Notes: generated from the letters alone by a model not told the origin. Shown: positions 50,810 to 60,507, counted from the first letter of the stretch. The stretch: DNA of 64,000 nucleotides from Kitasatospora sp. GAS204B (GCF_029892155.1 NZ_JARZAG010000008.1:248001-312000); one strand, 5' to 3'. Program-made: numbers and translations.

Positions 50810-51823
50810 TCACCGCTCTGCCGGCGCCGGCCATGGCGCTGACCGCCCCGCTGCGCCGCGCTCGGGTTGGTTGTCGATGGCTGCTCCGTACACCAGGTCC
50901 GTGCCGAGTCGGGTCGGGGCGTGGTGGACCGTCTGGCCGTTGCGGACGGTGGCGATGAGGCCGGACTCGCGTAGGACGGTGGCGTGTCGGGAGGCGGCTG
51001 CAGCCGATACTCCGAGGATCGCCGCGAGCCGCCCGGTGGTCAGGGCCGGCGTCCTGACCACGGCGACCACTGCCGCCGCCCTTGTTGCCCCCAGGAGCGA
51101 CACCAAGGCCTGGGCCGGAGCCTGGAGTTCGGGGTCGGGTGTGATGGCGGCGGCGGTCGTGGGGTAGATGACCGTCACCGAGTCGGCCAGCGGGTCGAAC
51201 ATGATGCGGCTGGCCAACGCCGTGGGCTGGAAGATCAAGGGACGCCGTTCGAGGGACTCTTCCGCGTCGACGAGGGTGTTCAGGAGCAGTCGCCGACCGT
51301 CCCAGCGGATCGACGGATGCAACGAGCTCAGCATGTCGTCGATACCGCCGATCGCCGCACGGACTTCTGCCCTGGCTGATGCGGTGGCGACGACCGAGGT
51401 GATTCGTCGACGGTAGGGGTCCAGGCCCGTGACGCGGAAGCTGGTGAGTATGCGGTTCAGCGCGCTCACCGCGCCCGAATGTCCGTCGGCGAGGGCACGC
51501 GTGAACGGAGTCAAGGCGCCGGATCGGGCCAGGTCCCGCAGATGAGCGGTGGCCGGTGGGGACTCAGGGTCGATCCCTGACGGTGTCGCGTGGGCGACCT
51601 GATCGAAGAACGCCGGAATGTAGAGACTCGTGTACAGGTCGAACAGTCCGCTGTGGTTGGGGTTCCAGCCTCGGGCAACCTCCAGCCGCCACGCCGCCAG
51701 CCGCCGGTCGGCGGTCCGGTCGGCCAGTTGAGCCCCGCCCAGCGCGAGCTCGTACCCGAAGTCAGGCGCGTCGGCGACCCGCAACCGCTCCAGGTCATCC
51801 GTCGACAGACCGATCCGTATCAA
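50810..51823 (-). CDS. ArsR-like winged-helix regulator with N-terminal ligand domain
   Basis: This 337-residue regulator has a large N-terminal domain (LERLRVADAPDFGYELALGG, SGLFDLYTSLYIPAFFDQVA) and an ArsR-type winged helix at residues about 245-325 (LVSLLGATRAAAVVAVVRTP, TTGRLAAILGVSAAAASRHA, TVLRESGLIATVRNGQTVHH). The domain order, effector first and DNA-binding domain last, is that of actinomycete DUF5937-ArsR proteins. The TTG at 51823 is used because GGGGGG lies eight bases upstream. It is convergent with the lipoprotein gene and has no evident target nearby. Confidence 0.85.
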   Translation of the reverse strand: MIRIGLSTDDLERLRVADAPDFGYELALGGAQLADRTADRRLAAWRLEVARGWNPNHSGLFDLYTSLYIPAFFDQVAHATPSGIDPESPPATAHLRDLARSGALTPFTRALADGHSGAVSALNRILTSFRVTGLDPYRRRITSVVATASARAEVRAAIGGIDDMLSSLHPSIRWDGRRLLLNTLVDAEESLERRPLIFQPTALASRIMFDPLADSVTVIYPTTAAAITPDPELQAPAQALVSLLGATRAAAVVAVVRTPALTTGRLAAILGVSAAAASRHATVLRESGLIATVRNGQTVHHAPTRLGTDLVYGAAIDNQPERGAAGRSAPWPAPAER

Positions 51824-52197
51824 CCTGGCATCCCCCCGGGTCAATGTGCTGGCGAGTCGGCCTCAGACCCTTTGCATGCTGACGCAAAGGCCTGGCCGTT
51901 GGCGCAGTGGCAGTCGATCGTTGAACCACGTCTCGATACAGGCGAGGTCCGCCATTTCGACAACTGCGGACCGCAGTCCCCGTGTTGTGACCTCCTGCAA
52001 GCCGTTCGTCGGGAGACTACCTGGGCCCTGATGAGTGGACAACAGGGTTAGGGAGGCCAGCGCCCTTGCCAGTGCGCCTGGTTGCTGCCCGTAACGGCTG
52101 AGGAACCACCACCCACGGGCGAGGCGAACGCTGCCCCAGATCGAGACCCTCAGGCCCAAGCCACTCCCGGCGCACAGTCATCCCAAGGAACAGAGGA
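51824..52197. other. Intergenic region before the IS5 remnant
   Basis: No gene supported. The region holds the promoter of the winged-helix gene and probably the left flank of the IS5-family element; I could not identify terminal inverted repeats by eye. Confidence 0.5.
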
Positions 52198-52605
52198 ATG
52201 ATCGATTTATCGAGCGGAACACTGGACAGCGGGAAAGGCCATGCCGGCACCGCGCCCTGGTTGGTCGACGACGAGACCTGGGCCGCGATTGAACCGCTCC
52301 TGCCTTCCTGGCCCGGGCGGGGGCCCGGCCCCAGGCCGGTGGACGACCGGCGGTGCCTGCAGGGGATCCTGTTCGTCCTGTGCACGGGCATCGCCTGGCA
52401 GCATTTACCGCTGGAACTCGGCTTCGGCTCCGGACAGACCTGCTGGCGCCGACTGTACCGGTGGACCGCGGCAGGAGTCCTTCCCCGGATCCACGGCATC
52501 CTGCTCAGCCGGCCGCACACCGCGCGGCGGATCAACTGGACGCGCACGGCCGTGGCCGCCCCCGGTCCACAGCCGGCCCCGGACCGGCGTCCCCGCAGGT
52601 CGTGA
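52198..52605 (+). mobile_element. Truncated IS5-family transposase (N-terminal part)
   Basis: The first 110 codons are a good N-terminus of an IS5/DUF4096-type transposase: LVDDETWAAIEPLLPSWPGR, VDDRRCLQGILFVLCTGIAW and HLPLELGFGSGQTCWRRLYR. Similarity ends after ARRINWTR, where the first catalytic Asp region (VDSSHVRA in relatives) should follow; instead a Pro/Arg-rich tail runs to a stop at 52605. The DDE active site is missing, so the element cannot move by itself. It marks a past insertion and deletion next to the second lanthipeptide locus. Confidence 0.85.
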
Positions 52606-52694
52606 CCATCACGTATGCCGGTGCGGGGCAGGCGACTTGCGGGTGGTCGGCCGCAGTGGCTCGCAATGATCGTTGCGTATACGGCGGGCGCGGC

Positions 52695-53543
52695 TTACGG
52701 CTTGCGCGCCAGGCCCGCGTAGGCCATCACCTCGTGGTCCGCCAGTACCGGCCCGTCGTCCAGCTCCGGGTGCCAACGGTTGATCAGCACCACGCCGGGG
52801 TCGTCCAGTTCCAGGCCGGCGAAGAACCGCTCGATCCCGGCGCGGGGGCGCAGGTGGTTCTCGATGCCCGCCTCGCGGTAGCGCCGGGAGGCGATCTCGG
52901 CCTGTTCGGGCGCGGAGTCGGCGGTGCCGGCGGTCAGGGCGAGGAAGCTGCCGACCGGGAGCACGTCCAGCAGGTGGGCGACCAGTGGGAGGACGGCCTC
53001 GTCGGAGAGGAAGTGCACGATGTTGATCAGCGTCAGTGCCACCGGCTGGCTCAGGTCCAGGGTGTCGAGCAGCGCCGGCTCGACGAGCAGCTTCTCGGGG
53101 TCGCGCAGGTCGCAGTCGATGTACGCGGTGCGGCCCTCGGGCGTGCTGGTGAGCAGGGCGCGTGCGTGGGCGAGCACGATCGGGTCGTTGTCCACGTAGA
53201 CGACCCGGGCGGCCGGGGCGACGCGCTGGGCGATCTCGTGCAGGTTGGGCGCGGTGGGGATGCCGGTCCCGACGTCGAGGAACTGGCGGATGCCATGCAC
53301 CTCGGCCAGCCGGCGGGTCATCCGGTGCATGACGGCGCGGGCCGCGCAGGCGGCGGCGCGGGAGTTGGGCCACTCCGCGATGATCCGGTCACCGGCCTCG
53401 CGGTCGACGGCGAAGTTGGTCTTCCCACCCAGCATGTAGTCGTACACGCGCGCCGGGTGCGCCCGGTCGGTCTGCAGATCGACCGCCGGTATCCGGTCCT
53501 GCTGGGTCGGCCTCATCCAGGAGGCAACCTCGAACTGCTCCAC
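52695..53543 (-). CDS. S-adenosyl methyltransferase, DUF574 type
   Basis: This 282-residue actinomycete-specific methyltransferase has the family opening HPARVYDYMLGGKTNFAVDR (about residue 30), the SAM motif IRQFLDVGTGIPTAPNLHEI (about 85) and the RVVYVDNDPIVLAHARALL acidic loop. The later block GSFLALTAGTADSAPEQAEI is also typical. The GTG at 53543 has GGAGG seven bases before it. Many paralogues occur in Streptomyces genomes and no substrate is known for most of them. It is upstream of the thioredoxin gene's end, on the same strand. Confidence 0.93.
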   Translation of the reverse strand: MEQFEVASWMRPTQQDRIPAVDLQTDRAHPARVYDYMLGGKTNFAVDREAGDRIIAEWPNSRAAACAARAVMHRMTRRLAEVHGIRQFLDVGTGIPTAPNLHEIAQRVAPAARVVYVDNDPIVLAHARALLTSTPEGRTAYIDCDLRDPEKLLVEPALLDTLDLSQPVALTLINIVHFLSDEAVLPLVAHLLDVLPVGSFLALTAGTADSAPEQAEIASRRYREAGIENHLRPRAGIERFFAGLELDDPGVVLINRWHPELDDGPVLADHEVMAYAGLARKP

Positions 53544-53712
53544 CCCACACCCTCCACCGTAGTTCTCGGACCAACTCAACCACAGTGCATGATGGGACGT
53601 CAGCAGAGACCCCGCCGGATGGCCGGAACGGCCGGCGCCCCCGGGCCGCCCCTGCTCAGCGCGGTCGGACCGGCGCCGGACCCGGAGTGGCCGACCATCG
53701 ATCCCCTCTCTG

Positions 53713-54039
53713 TCAGACCTGGATGAATTCAGCCAGGTCCCGCTCGATGGCCGCCTTCGGCTTGGCACCGACGATGGTCTTGACGGCCTCCCCGCCCAGG
53801 AAGACGGTCATTGTCGGGATGGACATGATCCCGTACTTCGCGGCAGTCGTCGGGTTCTGGTCGATGTTGAGCTTGACGATCTCGATCTGGTCGCCGTGCT
53901 CCGCCGCGATGGCCTCCAGGCTCGGGGCGATCTGCCTGCACGGGCCGCACCACTCTGCCCAGAAGTCGACCAGGACCGGCTTGTCGCTCGTGAGGACATC
54001 CTCATCGAAACTCGTGTCGGTAACCGCCTTCAGCGCCAC
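53713..54039 (-). CDS. trxA: Thioredoxin
   Basis: This 108-residue thioredoxin has the redox site VDFWAEWCGPCRQIAPSLEA (Cys about 33 and 36), the cis-Pro loop YGIMSIPTMTVFLGG and the buried Asp in VLVDFW. It reduces disulfides of cytoplasmic proteins with thioredoxin reductase, which is not encoded here. The GTG at 54039 has GGAGG four bases upstream. It is divergent from the second LanM gene with a 143-bp gap. Keeping precursor cysteines reduced is a conceivable supporting role, but this is speculation. Confidence 0.95.
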   Translation of the reverse strand: MALKAVTDTSFDEDVLTSDKPVLVDFWAEWCGPCRQIAPSLEAIAAEHGDQIEIVKLNIDQNPTTAAKYGIMSIPTMTVFLGGEAVKTIVGAKPKAAIERDLAEFIQV

Positions 54040-54182
54040 TGTGCCTCCCGATCTCGGTGAATTTCTGCTGCGGATCCATCCCCCGACCTGTGCCCCGACC
54101 AAACCTGCAGCACACCCTTCAGCGGAATGCCGTCGTCCTCCTACTCTTGCGCACCGCCTCCTCACACTGACAGGCTCTGTCC

Positions 54183-57100
54183 GTGATCGGGACACGCGCG
54201 TCGATTCCCTCGAGGATCGACGAAAACACGTGGTGGACAGGGGGTTTGACCCCAGGTCAGCCACGGTCCGCGCAGCCTCCCGACTGGGCCGCGTTCGTCG
54301 AGCAGGCCATCGAGGCGGCCCCGCCGACGGCTGGGCGACGCGTTGCCGAGTTGCCGGGGACGGCCGGATTCGCCGTGATCCTGGCGCCGCTGGCCGAGTT
54401 GGCCGCCGACCGGTTGGCGGTCGAGGTGACCGAGATCGGCGGGGTGGATCTCCCGGCGGTGCGCGGCGGGTTCGTCGATCGGCTCGCGCGGCGGCTGGCT
54501 CAGGTTGCCGCCCGCACGCTGGTTCTGGAGCTCAACGTCGCCAGGGTGGCCGGGAGTCTCGTCGGTGACACATCATCAGATCGATTCGACGACTTCGTCC
54601 GGCAGGCCTCTGGGCGCCCCGGTCTCTCCCGTCTCTTCAGCGAATACGTCGTGCTCGCACGGTTGTTGGCGCAGGCGTCGCTGCGGGCCGGCGCGGCGAC
54701 GGCCGAGCTGCTCGGCCGGTTCGGCGACGACCGGGCGCTGATCGTCGACGGGCTGCTGGCGGGCCGCGACCCGGGACCGCTGGTCGAGGTGGAGAGCGGG
54801 GTGGGCGACGGCCACCGGCAGGGGCGGAGCGTCTCGGTGCTGCGCTTCGCCTCCGGCGCCCGGGTGGTGTACAAGCCGCGATCGCTCGCCGCGCACGGGC
54901 ATTTCAACGAGGTGGCGCGGTGGCTCGACGCCCGCCTCGGGCGGCGGGAGCTGCGGACCCTGGCGCTGCTGGAGCGGCCCGGGTACGGGTGGGTGGAGTT
55001 CGTCGAGCAGCGGCCCTGCACCGCGCCGCGGCAGGTCGAACGCTTCTACTTCCGCCAGGGCGTGCTGCTCGCGCTGCTGCACGCCCTGGATACCACCGAC
55101 GTCCACCACGAGAATCTGATCGCCTGCGCCGACGATCCGGTCCTGGTCGACCTGGAGACCCTGTTCCATCCGGTTCCCCCCGTCGTGCCGGTCGCGGACC
55201 CGGCCGCGCGCGTGTTGGCGTCCTCGGTGTACCGGACCGGGCTGCTGCCCCAGCTGCGGCTGGGCGACGAGACCGCGTGGGACATGTCCGGGCTCGGCGC
55301 CGACAAGGACACGGCGCTGCCCTTCGCGGGGGTCGAGTTCGCGGCGGCGGGTACCGACGAGATGCGGCTGGTCCGCCGGCCCCGGGTGTTCGCCGGCGCG
55401 CGGAACCGGCCGGTCCTCGATGGGCGGGAGGCGGACCCGGCCGCGTTCACCGAACCGCTGCTCGCCGGGTTCCGCACGGGCTACCGTACGATCGCCGCCC
55501 ATCGGGACGAACTCACCGGCCCGTTGGGCCTGCTGCACCGCTTCGCCGAGGACGAGGTGCGGGTGGTGCTGCGCTCCTCGAACGGCTACGCGCGGCTGCT
55601 GGAGGAGTCGAGCCACCCCGACGTGCTGCGTGACGCGGCCGAGCGGGACCGGCTGCTGGAGCTGATCCGCGCGGAGTCGATCGGCAACGCCCTGCTGACC
55701 CGGGTCGCCGAGGACGAGATCGCCCAACTCTGGGACGGCGACATCCCGCTGTTCACCAGCCGGCCGGGGACGGCGGACCTGTGGAACGGCCGGGGCGACC
55801 GGCTGGCCGGGGTGCTCGGCACTCCCGGCCTGCGCCGGGCAATCGACAAGATCGACGCGATGGACGCGGCGGACAAGGCAGACGGGACGGACGGGACGGA
55901 CGAGACGGACCGGCGCGGCCAGGAGTGGATCATCCTGGCGACGATGGCCGCGCGGTCCACGGGGCTCGGCGACTCGATCGGCAGACGGTCCACCGCACGC
56001 GTACGTTCCGGGCCGACCTGCGGCGCACCGGACCCCGATCGACTGCTCACCGCCGCCTGCCGGATCGGCGACCAACTGGTCGCGCTGGCCCACCAGGACG
56101 AGCACCGGACCAACTGGCTGGGCCTGGAACTGCTCGATCAGCGCTACTGGCGCCTGGGGCCGCTGGGCGCCGATCTCGCCGACGGGTACGGCGGAATCGC
56201 CCTGTTCCTCGCGCAGTTGAGCCGGATCACGGGCTCGGCGCGCTACGCGGAGCCGGCCCGGCAGGCGCTGCGCCCGGTGCCCGGTCTGCTGGCGGCGCTG
56301 GCCGAACACCCCGACCAGCTCGGCTACGTCGGCACCGGCGGGTTCGCCGGGTTGGGCGGGATCGCGTACGCCCTGACCCAGGTGGCCACTGCGCTGGACG
56401 ACGACGGGATCGGCGCCTGGGTCGAACCCGCGGTCCAGCTGATCAGCACGGCCGTCGGAGCTGATCCAGAGTCAGGAGTGTTCACCGGCAAGGCCGGTGG
56501 CCTGGCCGCGCTGCTCGCCGTGCACCGGGCCACCGGGTCAGCCGCGGCCTGGCAGGCGGCGCAGGCCTGCGCGGACCGGCTGGTCGAGCGCCCGCTGCCG
56601 GCCCGGACCGGGTTCGCCTTCGGGTCGGCGGGCATCGGGTGGGCGTTGCTCGCGTTCACCGCGGCCGGCGGCGGCCCGCGCTTCACGGACGCCGGCTTGG
56701 CGGCGTTGCGGTCAGCGGCGTCGCGGTCAGCGGTGGCACCGCGGGCCGAGGAGCCGCAATCCGAGCCGGGGAGCGATGATCTGTCCTGGTGCCACGGGCT
56801 GGCCGGCCTGGCGCTGGCCGTTGCCGACAGCCCGCTCGCGGCCGCCGACCCGCAGCTGGCGCCGGTACTGGACCGGGCGCTGCGCGGCATCACGGCGAGC
56901 GACCCGCCGGCCGACCACAGCCTGTGCCACGGCGAACTCGCCGTTCTCGAACTGCTCCACGTCGCCGCCCCCTCCCCCGAGGCCGCCGCGGTCGCCGAGG
57001 CCGCGCTGGCCAGGCGGGCGGGCAGGCTGCTGGCCGCCCTCGAACACGACGGCCCGCGCTGCGGCACCCCCGGCGCGGTGCCCCACCCGGGACTGCTCAC

Positions 57101-57215
57101 CGGCCTGGCCGGCATCGGGCACGGCCTGCTGCGCCTCGGCTTCGCCGACCACGTACCGTCGGCGCTGCTGCTGCGGCCGCCGGCTGCCAATCGGCCGTCC
57201 GGAGCGCGGCCATGA
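54183..57215 (+). CDS. lanM: Class II lanthipeptide synthetase LanM (second)
   Basis: This 1010-residue LanM shares the architecture of the first but is clearly distinct in sequence. The dehydratase has VVYKPRSLAAHGHF (about 228), DTTDVHHENLIA (about 306) and PVLVDLETLFHP. The cyclase starts near 665 with DLADGYGGIALFLAQL, and the zinc ligands are in LSWCHGLAGLAL (about 867) and HSLCHGELAVLE (about 913). Between the two domains is a short low-complexity linker (KIDAMDAADKADGTDGTDET) encoded by GACGGGACG-type repeats. The GTG start lacks a ribosome site. A precursor-like gene follows after 71 bp. Confidence 0.95.
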   Translation: MIGTRASIPSRIDENTWWTGGLTPGQPRSAQPPDWAAFVEQAIEAAPPTAGRRVAELPGTAGFAVILAPLAELAADRLAVEVTEIGGVDLPAVRGGFVDRLARRLAQVAARTLVLELNVARVAGSLVGDTSSDRFDDFVRQASGRPGLSRLFSEYVVLARLLAQASLRAGAATAELLGRFGDDRALIVDGLLAGRDPGPLVEVESGVGDGHRQGRSVSVLRFASGARVVYKPRSLAAHGHFNEVARWLDARLGRRELRTLALLERPGYGWVEFVEQRPCTAPRQVERFYFRQGVLLALLHALDTTDVHHENLIACADDPVLVDLETLFHPVPPVVPVADPAARVLASSVYRTGLLPQLRLGDETAWDMSGLGADKDTALPFAGVEFAAAGTDEMRLVRRPRVFAGARNRPVLDGREADPAAFTEPLLAGFRTGYRTIAAHRDELTGPLGLLHRFAEDEVRVVLRSSNGYARLLEESSHPDVLRDAAERDRLLELIRAESIGNALLTRVAEDEIAQLWDGDIPLFTSRPGTADLWNGRGDRLAGVLGTPGLRRAIDKIDAMDAADKADGTDGTDETDRRGQEWIILATMAARSTGLGDSIGRRSTARVRSGPTCGAPDPDRLLTAACRIGDQLVALAHQDEHRTNWLGLELLDQRYWRLGPLGADLADGYGGIALFLAQLSRITGSARYAEPARQALRPVPGLLAALAEHPDQLGYVGTGGFAGLGGIAYALTQVATALDDDGIGAWVEPAVQLISTAVGADPESGVFTGKAGGLAALLAVHRATGSAAAWQAAQACADRLVERPLPARTGFAFGSAGIGWALLAFTAAGGGPRFTDAGLAALRSAASRSAVAPRAEEPQSEPGSDDLSWCHGLAGLALAVADSPLAAADPQLAPVLDRALRGITASDPPADHSLCHGELAVLELLHVAAPSPEAAAVAEAALARRAGRLLAALEHDGPRCGTPGAVPHPGLLTGLAGIGHGLLRLGFADHVPSALLLRPPAANRPSGARP

Positions 57216-57286
57216 CCACCGAGATGAACCGGAACCAACCCAGATGGATCACCCCGGATCAACCGACTCAAGGAGACCGAGAGCCC

Positions 57287-57493
57287 ATGCACAGGGAAGA
57301 ACTCGTCCGCTCGTGGAAGGACCCGAGGGCGCGTCAGGGCGGCCACGGCGAACACCCCTCCGGTGAGATCGCGTTGGGCGGCGGCGGCGCTCTCGGTCGG
57401 CGCGCGGCGCTGCTGTCCGGTGCGCCGGCCGCGCCCGGCCTCGGCCACGCCGGCAGTGTCAGCACCGACACCGACACCTACACCTCCCCGTAA
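57287..57493 (+). CDS. lanA: Putative lanthipeptide precursor with a Cys-free core
   Basis: This 68-residue peptide is encoded directly after the second LanM gene; AAGGAG lies about 11 bases before its ATG. The leader MHREELVRSWKDPRARQGGH plus GEHPSGEIALGGGG matches the (E/D)xxxxSWKDPxxR...HPxGEI pattern of mersacidin-type class II precursors, with a Gly-rich stretch (GGGG, 31-34) as possible cleavage site. The remaining 34 residues (ALGRRAALLSGAPAAPGLGH, then AGSVSTDTDTYTSP) contain no cysteine at all, but the end has seven Ser/Thr in twelve residues. Alternative frames do not restore a Cys-rich core. It could be a decayed precursor, or the substrate for dehydration without ring formation. 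Confidence 0.7.
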   Translation: MHREELVRSWKDPRARQGGHGEHPSGEIALGGGGALGRRAALLSGAPAAPGLGHAGSVSTDTDTYTSP

Positions 57494-57558
57494 GCCAGCC
57501 CACAGTGCGGTGTGATCGGTCACCAGCGGCTGCCAAGGCCGTCGGATAGCCTGCGGAC

Positions 57559-60492
57559 ATGCGGACCACCTCTCCGATCACCGTCGGCCGTGCTGGTGAA
57601 CTCGCCATGCTCGACTCCGCGTTGACCGACGTTCGCGCACGTCAGGGCCGTGCGGTGTTCCTGCTCGGCGAGCCGGGGATCGGCAAGTCCCGGCTGGCGG
57701 GGGAATGCGCGCAGCAAGCCGGCGCGCTCGGCATGCCGGTGCTGCGCGGGCGGGCCGGAGCGGGCGGGACGGGCACCCCGTTCCGCCCGCTCCGCGAGGC
57801 GCTGGCCTCCCGGTTCCGGCTCGGCAGGCCGCCCGCCGACCCGGAGTTGGAGCCCTACCGGCCCGCGCTCGCCCGGCTGGTGCCGGAGTGGCGGACCGCC
57901 GAAGGCCCGGACGGGCACGGGTGCGTGGTCGAACTGGCCGAGGCGCTGCTGCGGCTGCTGGCCCTGGTCGGCCGGGCCGGCGGCTGTGTCCTGGTGCTGG
58001 AGGACCTGCACGACGCCGACCCGGAGACCACCGCCGTCCTGGAGTACCTGGTCGACAACGTCGCCGAGGTGCCGGTGCTGCTGCTGGCCACGCTGCGGCC
58101 CGAACCGGGGCCCGGCCGCGACCTGGTACGGGCGGCCGAGCGACGGCGCGGGGCCACCGTCGCCGAGCTGCTGCCGCTGGTCGCCGACGAGGTCAGGGCG
58201 CTGGCCGCCGGCTGCCTGGAGACGGCGGCCGTGGCCGTCCCGGACGCCGTGGTGGACCGGCTGGTCGCCGACGGGGACGGCAACCCGTACCTGGCCGAGG
58301 AGTTGCTCGGCGACCTGGTGGGCTCCGGCGCGCTGCGGCACGGCGAGCGCGGCTGGCAGGTGGTCGGCGAGCTCGGGCCGAGTGTGCCGGCCACGATCGT
58401 GCAGTCCTACGACCACCGGCTCGGGCTGCTCGGCGCGCAGGTGCGCGAACTGCTGCTGATCGGGGCCTGCCTGGGTCCCCGGTTCTGCGTCGACACCGTG
58501 CAGCTCATCACCGGCCACGACGACCGGAGCATGTTCGCCGGCCTGCGCAGTGCCGGCGAGGCCGACTTCATTGTGCCCGACCCTGCCGCCCCCGGCTGGT
58601 ACGCGTTCCGCCACGCGCTCACCGCCGAGGCGCTGCTGGCCACCGTGCCGCCGCTGGAACGGGCGGCGCTCGCCCGGCACGCCGCCACCGAGCTGGAGCG
58701 GGCCGACCCCGAACTGCGCGACGACCACTGCCAACTGGCCGCCGATCTGCGCCTGGCGGCCGACGATCCGGGCGGTGCGGCCGTCCACTACGCCGAGGCC
58801 GGACGCCGGGCCCTGGCGGCCGGTGCGTCCGGCTCGGCCGTGGCCCTGCTGGAGCGCGCGCAGCAGCTCGCGGCCGTGCCGGACCGGACGGCCGTGACGG
58901 AGTCGCTGATCGACGCCCTGGCCGAGGCCGGCCAGCTCGGCCAGGCACTCACCCTGGTGACCGCGCTGCCGCCGGCCGGGGCCGCGTCCCTGGGCGTCGG
59001 CCGCCGGCTCGCCCTGCACACGCGGCTGGCCTGGTGCGCGGTGACGGCCGAGCGCCCGCAGGAGGCGGCCGCCCAGGTGGCGGCGGCCCGGGCGCTGCTC
59101 GACGACGGCGCCGCACCCGAGCAACGTGCCCCGCTGGCCGCGGTCGAGTCGCATCTGGCCCTGCTCCCCGGGCCGGGCGACCCGCAGGCCCGGCAGGCCG
59201 ACGCCGAGCGGCTGGCCCGGCAGGCGGCGCAGGTGGCGCAGCGGGTGCCGCTGCCCGTGGTGGCCTGCCAGGCCTGGCAGTTGCTCGCCCTGCTGGCACG
59301 CGAGCAGGGCTTCGACCACGCCGACAGCTACCTGATCCGGATGCTGGAGGTCGCCGAGACCCACGGTCTGGGCAGCTGGCGGGTGGAAGCGCTCCTGCGC
59401 CTGGGCATGAACGAATGCATGCGGACCGGCGAGCCGCACCGGCTCGACCAGGCCCGCCAGGCCTCGCTCCAGCTCGGTTCGGTGCGCGTGACGCAGAGCG
59501 CCGAGGGCGCGCTGGCGATGAACGCGGTGCTGCGGGGCGAGCCGCAGGCGGCGCGGGAGATCATCGACCGCTGCCTGGGCGCCACCGCGCGTCTGGGCAA
59601 CCTCGCCACCCACCGCTACCTGCTGCTGACCGCCGCCACGCTCGCGGCGCACCAGGGCCGTCGTCGGGAGATGGAACGCGAGCTGCTGGCGTTCAGCCAG
59701 ATCGGCGGTGAGGACTTCTTCCTGATGCCGGTGCTGCTCGGGCTGTGCCGGGCGATCTGCGCGTTGCTGGAGGAGGACCGGCCGCTGGCCACGGCCGAGT
59801 TGGCGGCGGCCAGGGACTGGGAGCGGCGCAACCCCAACGTCTACTACCTGGCCGGGCAGCACGGCCTGCACCCGCTGCTGGAGGTGCTGGCCGGCGAGGC
59901 GGGCTGGGACCGGTACCAGGAGGTCGAGGCCGGCCCGGCCGCTCCGCTCACCTGGAACGGCCAGTTCCTGCTGCTCGCCCGGGCCGTGCTGCTCGGCCGG
60001 GACGGGCGGGGCGAGGAGGCCGAGCAGGCCGTCGCCGCGGCCCAGCGATGCGCCGCGCTCTTTCCGATGGCCCGGCACCTGGGCCTGCGGCTGGTGGCGG
60101 AGGCCGCCGTGCGCGACGGCTGGGGTGACCCGGTGGCGTGGCTGCGGACGGCCGAGGAGTACTTCCACGCCCTCGACGTGCCGGCCGTGGCGCGCGCCTG
60201 CCGGACCCTGCTGCGGCAGGCGGGGGTCAGCGTGGCGCAGCACCGCGGCGGCCGGGACCGCATTCCGCCCGCGCTGCGCGCCGTGGGCGTCACGTTGCGC
60301 GAGTACGAGGTGTTCACACTGCTGGTCGAGGGACCGGGCAACCAGCAGATCGCCCGGGAGCTGTCCATCTCGCCGCGCACGGTGGAGAAGCACATGGCGA
60401 ACCTGATCAGCAAGACCGGCTGCCAGGACCGCGCGGCGCTCTGCGAGTTGGCGGTCGAGAGCTGCGCGGCGGAAGGCGAACCGCAGGTCTGA
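57559..60492 (+). CDS. LAL-type LuxR transcriptional regulator
   Basis: This 977-residue regulator of the MalT/LAL class has an N-terminal AAA ATPase (Walker A VFLLGEPGIGKSRLAG at about 34, Walker B CVLVLEDLHDADPETT at about 148). The middle is a long helical-repeat region, and the C-terminal LuxR helix-turn-helix (LREYEVFTLLVEGPGNQQIA, RELSISPRTVEKHMANLISK) lies at about 911-965. LAL proteins are common pathway-specific activators. It lies on the same strand as the second LanM and its peptide (66 bp after the peptide) and is convergent with the LanL gene (15 bp between stops), so it is a good candidate activator for one or both. Confidence 0.94.
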   Translation: MRTTSPITVGRAGELAMLDSALTDVRARQGRAVFLLGEPGIGKSRLAGECAQQAGALGMPVLRGRAGAGGTGTPFRPLREALASRFRLGRPPADPELEPYRPALARLVPEWRTAEGPDGHGCVVELAEALLRLLALVGRAGGCVLVLEDLHDADPETTAVLEYLVDNVAEVPVLLLATLRPEPGPGRDLVRAAERRRGATVAELLPLVADEVRALAAGCLETAAVAVPDAVVDRLVADGDGNPYLAEELLGDLVGSGALRHGERGWQVVGELGPSVPATIVQSYDHRLGLLGAQVRELLLIGACLGPRFCVDTVQLITGHDDRSMFAGLRSAGEADFIVPDPAAPGWYAFRHALTAEALLATVPPLERAALARHAATELERADPELRDDHCQLAADLRLAADDPGGAAVHYAEAGRRALAAGASGSAVALLERAQQLAAVPDRTAVTESLIDALAEAGQLGQALTLVTALPPAGAASLGVGRRLALHTRLAWCAVTAERPQEAAAQVAAARALLDDGAAPEQRAPLAAVESHLALLPGPGDPQARQADAERLARQAAQVAQRVPLPVVACQAWQLLALLAREQGFDHADSYLIRMLEVAETHGLGSWRVEALLRLGMNECMRTGEPHRLDQARQASLQLGSVRVTQSAEGALAMNAVLRGEPQAAREIIDRCLGATARLGNLATHRYLLLTAATLAAHQGRRREMERELLAFSQIGGEDFFLMPVLLGLCRAICALLEEDRPLATAELAAARDWERRNPNVYYLAGQHGLHPLLEVLAGEAGWDRYQEVEAGPAAPLTWNGQFLLLARAVLLGRDGRGEEAEQAVAAAQRCAALFPMARHLGLRLVAEAAVRDGWGDPVAWLRTAEEYFHALDVPAVARACRTLLRQAGVSVAQHRGGRDRIPPALRAVGVTLREYEVFTLLVEGPGNQQIARELSISPRTVEKHMANLISKTGCQDRAALCELAVESCAAEGEPQV

Positions 60493-60507
60493 CCGGGGCT
60501 CGCTCGC

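Noticed and set aside
57520..60393. 957-codon minus-strand open frame opposite the LAL-LuxR gene
   Set aside because: Antisense shadow: Gln/Gly/Arg/His-rich, no motifs, whereas the plus strand has Walker and LuxR motifs over the same interval.
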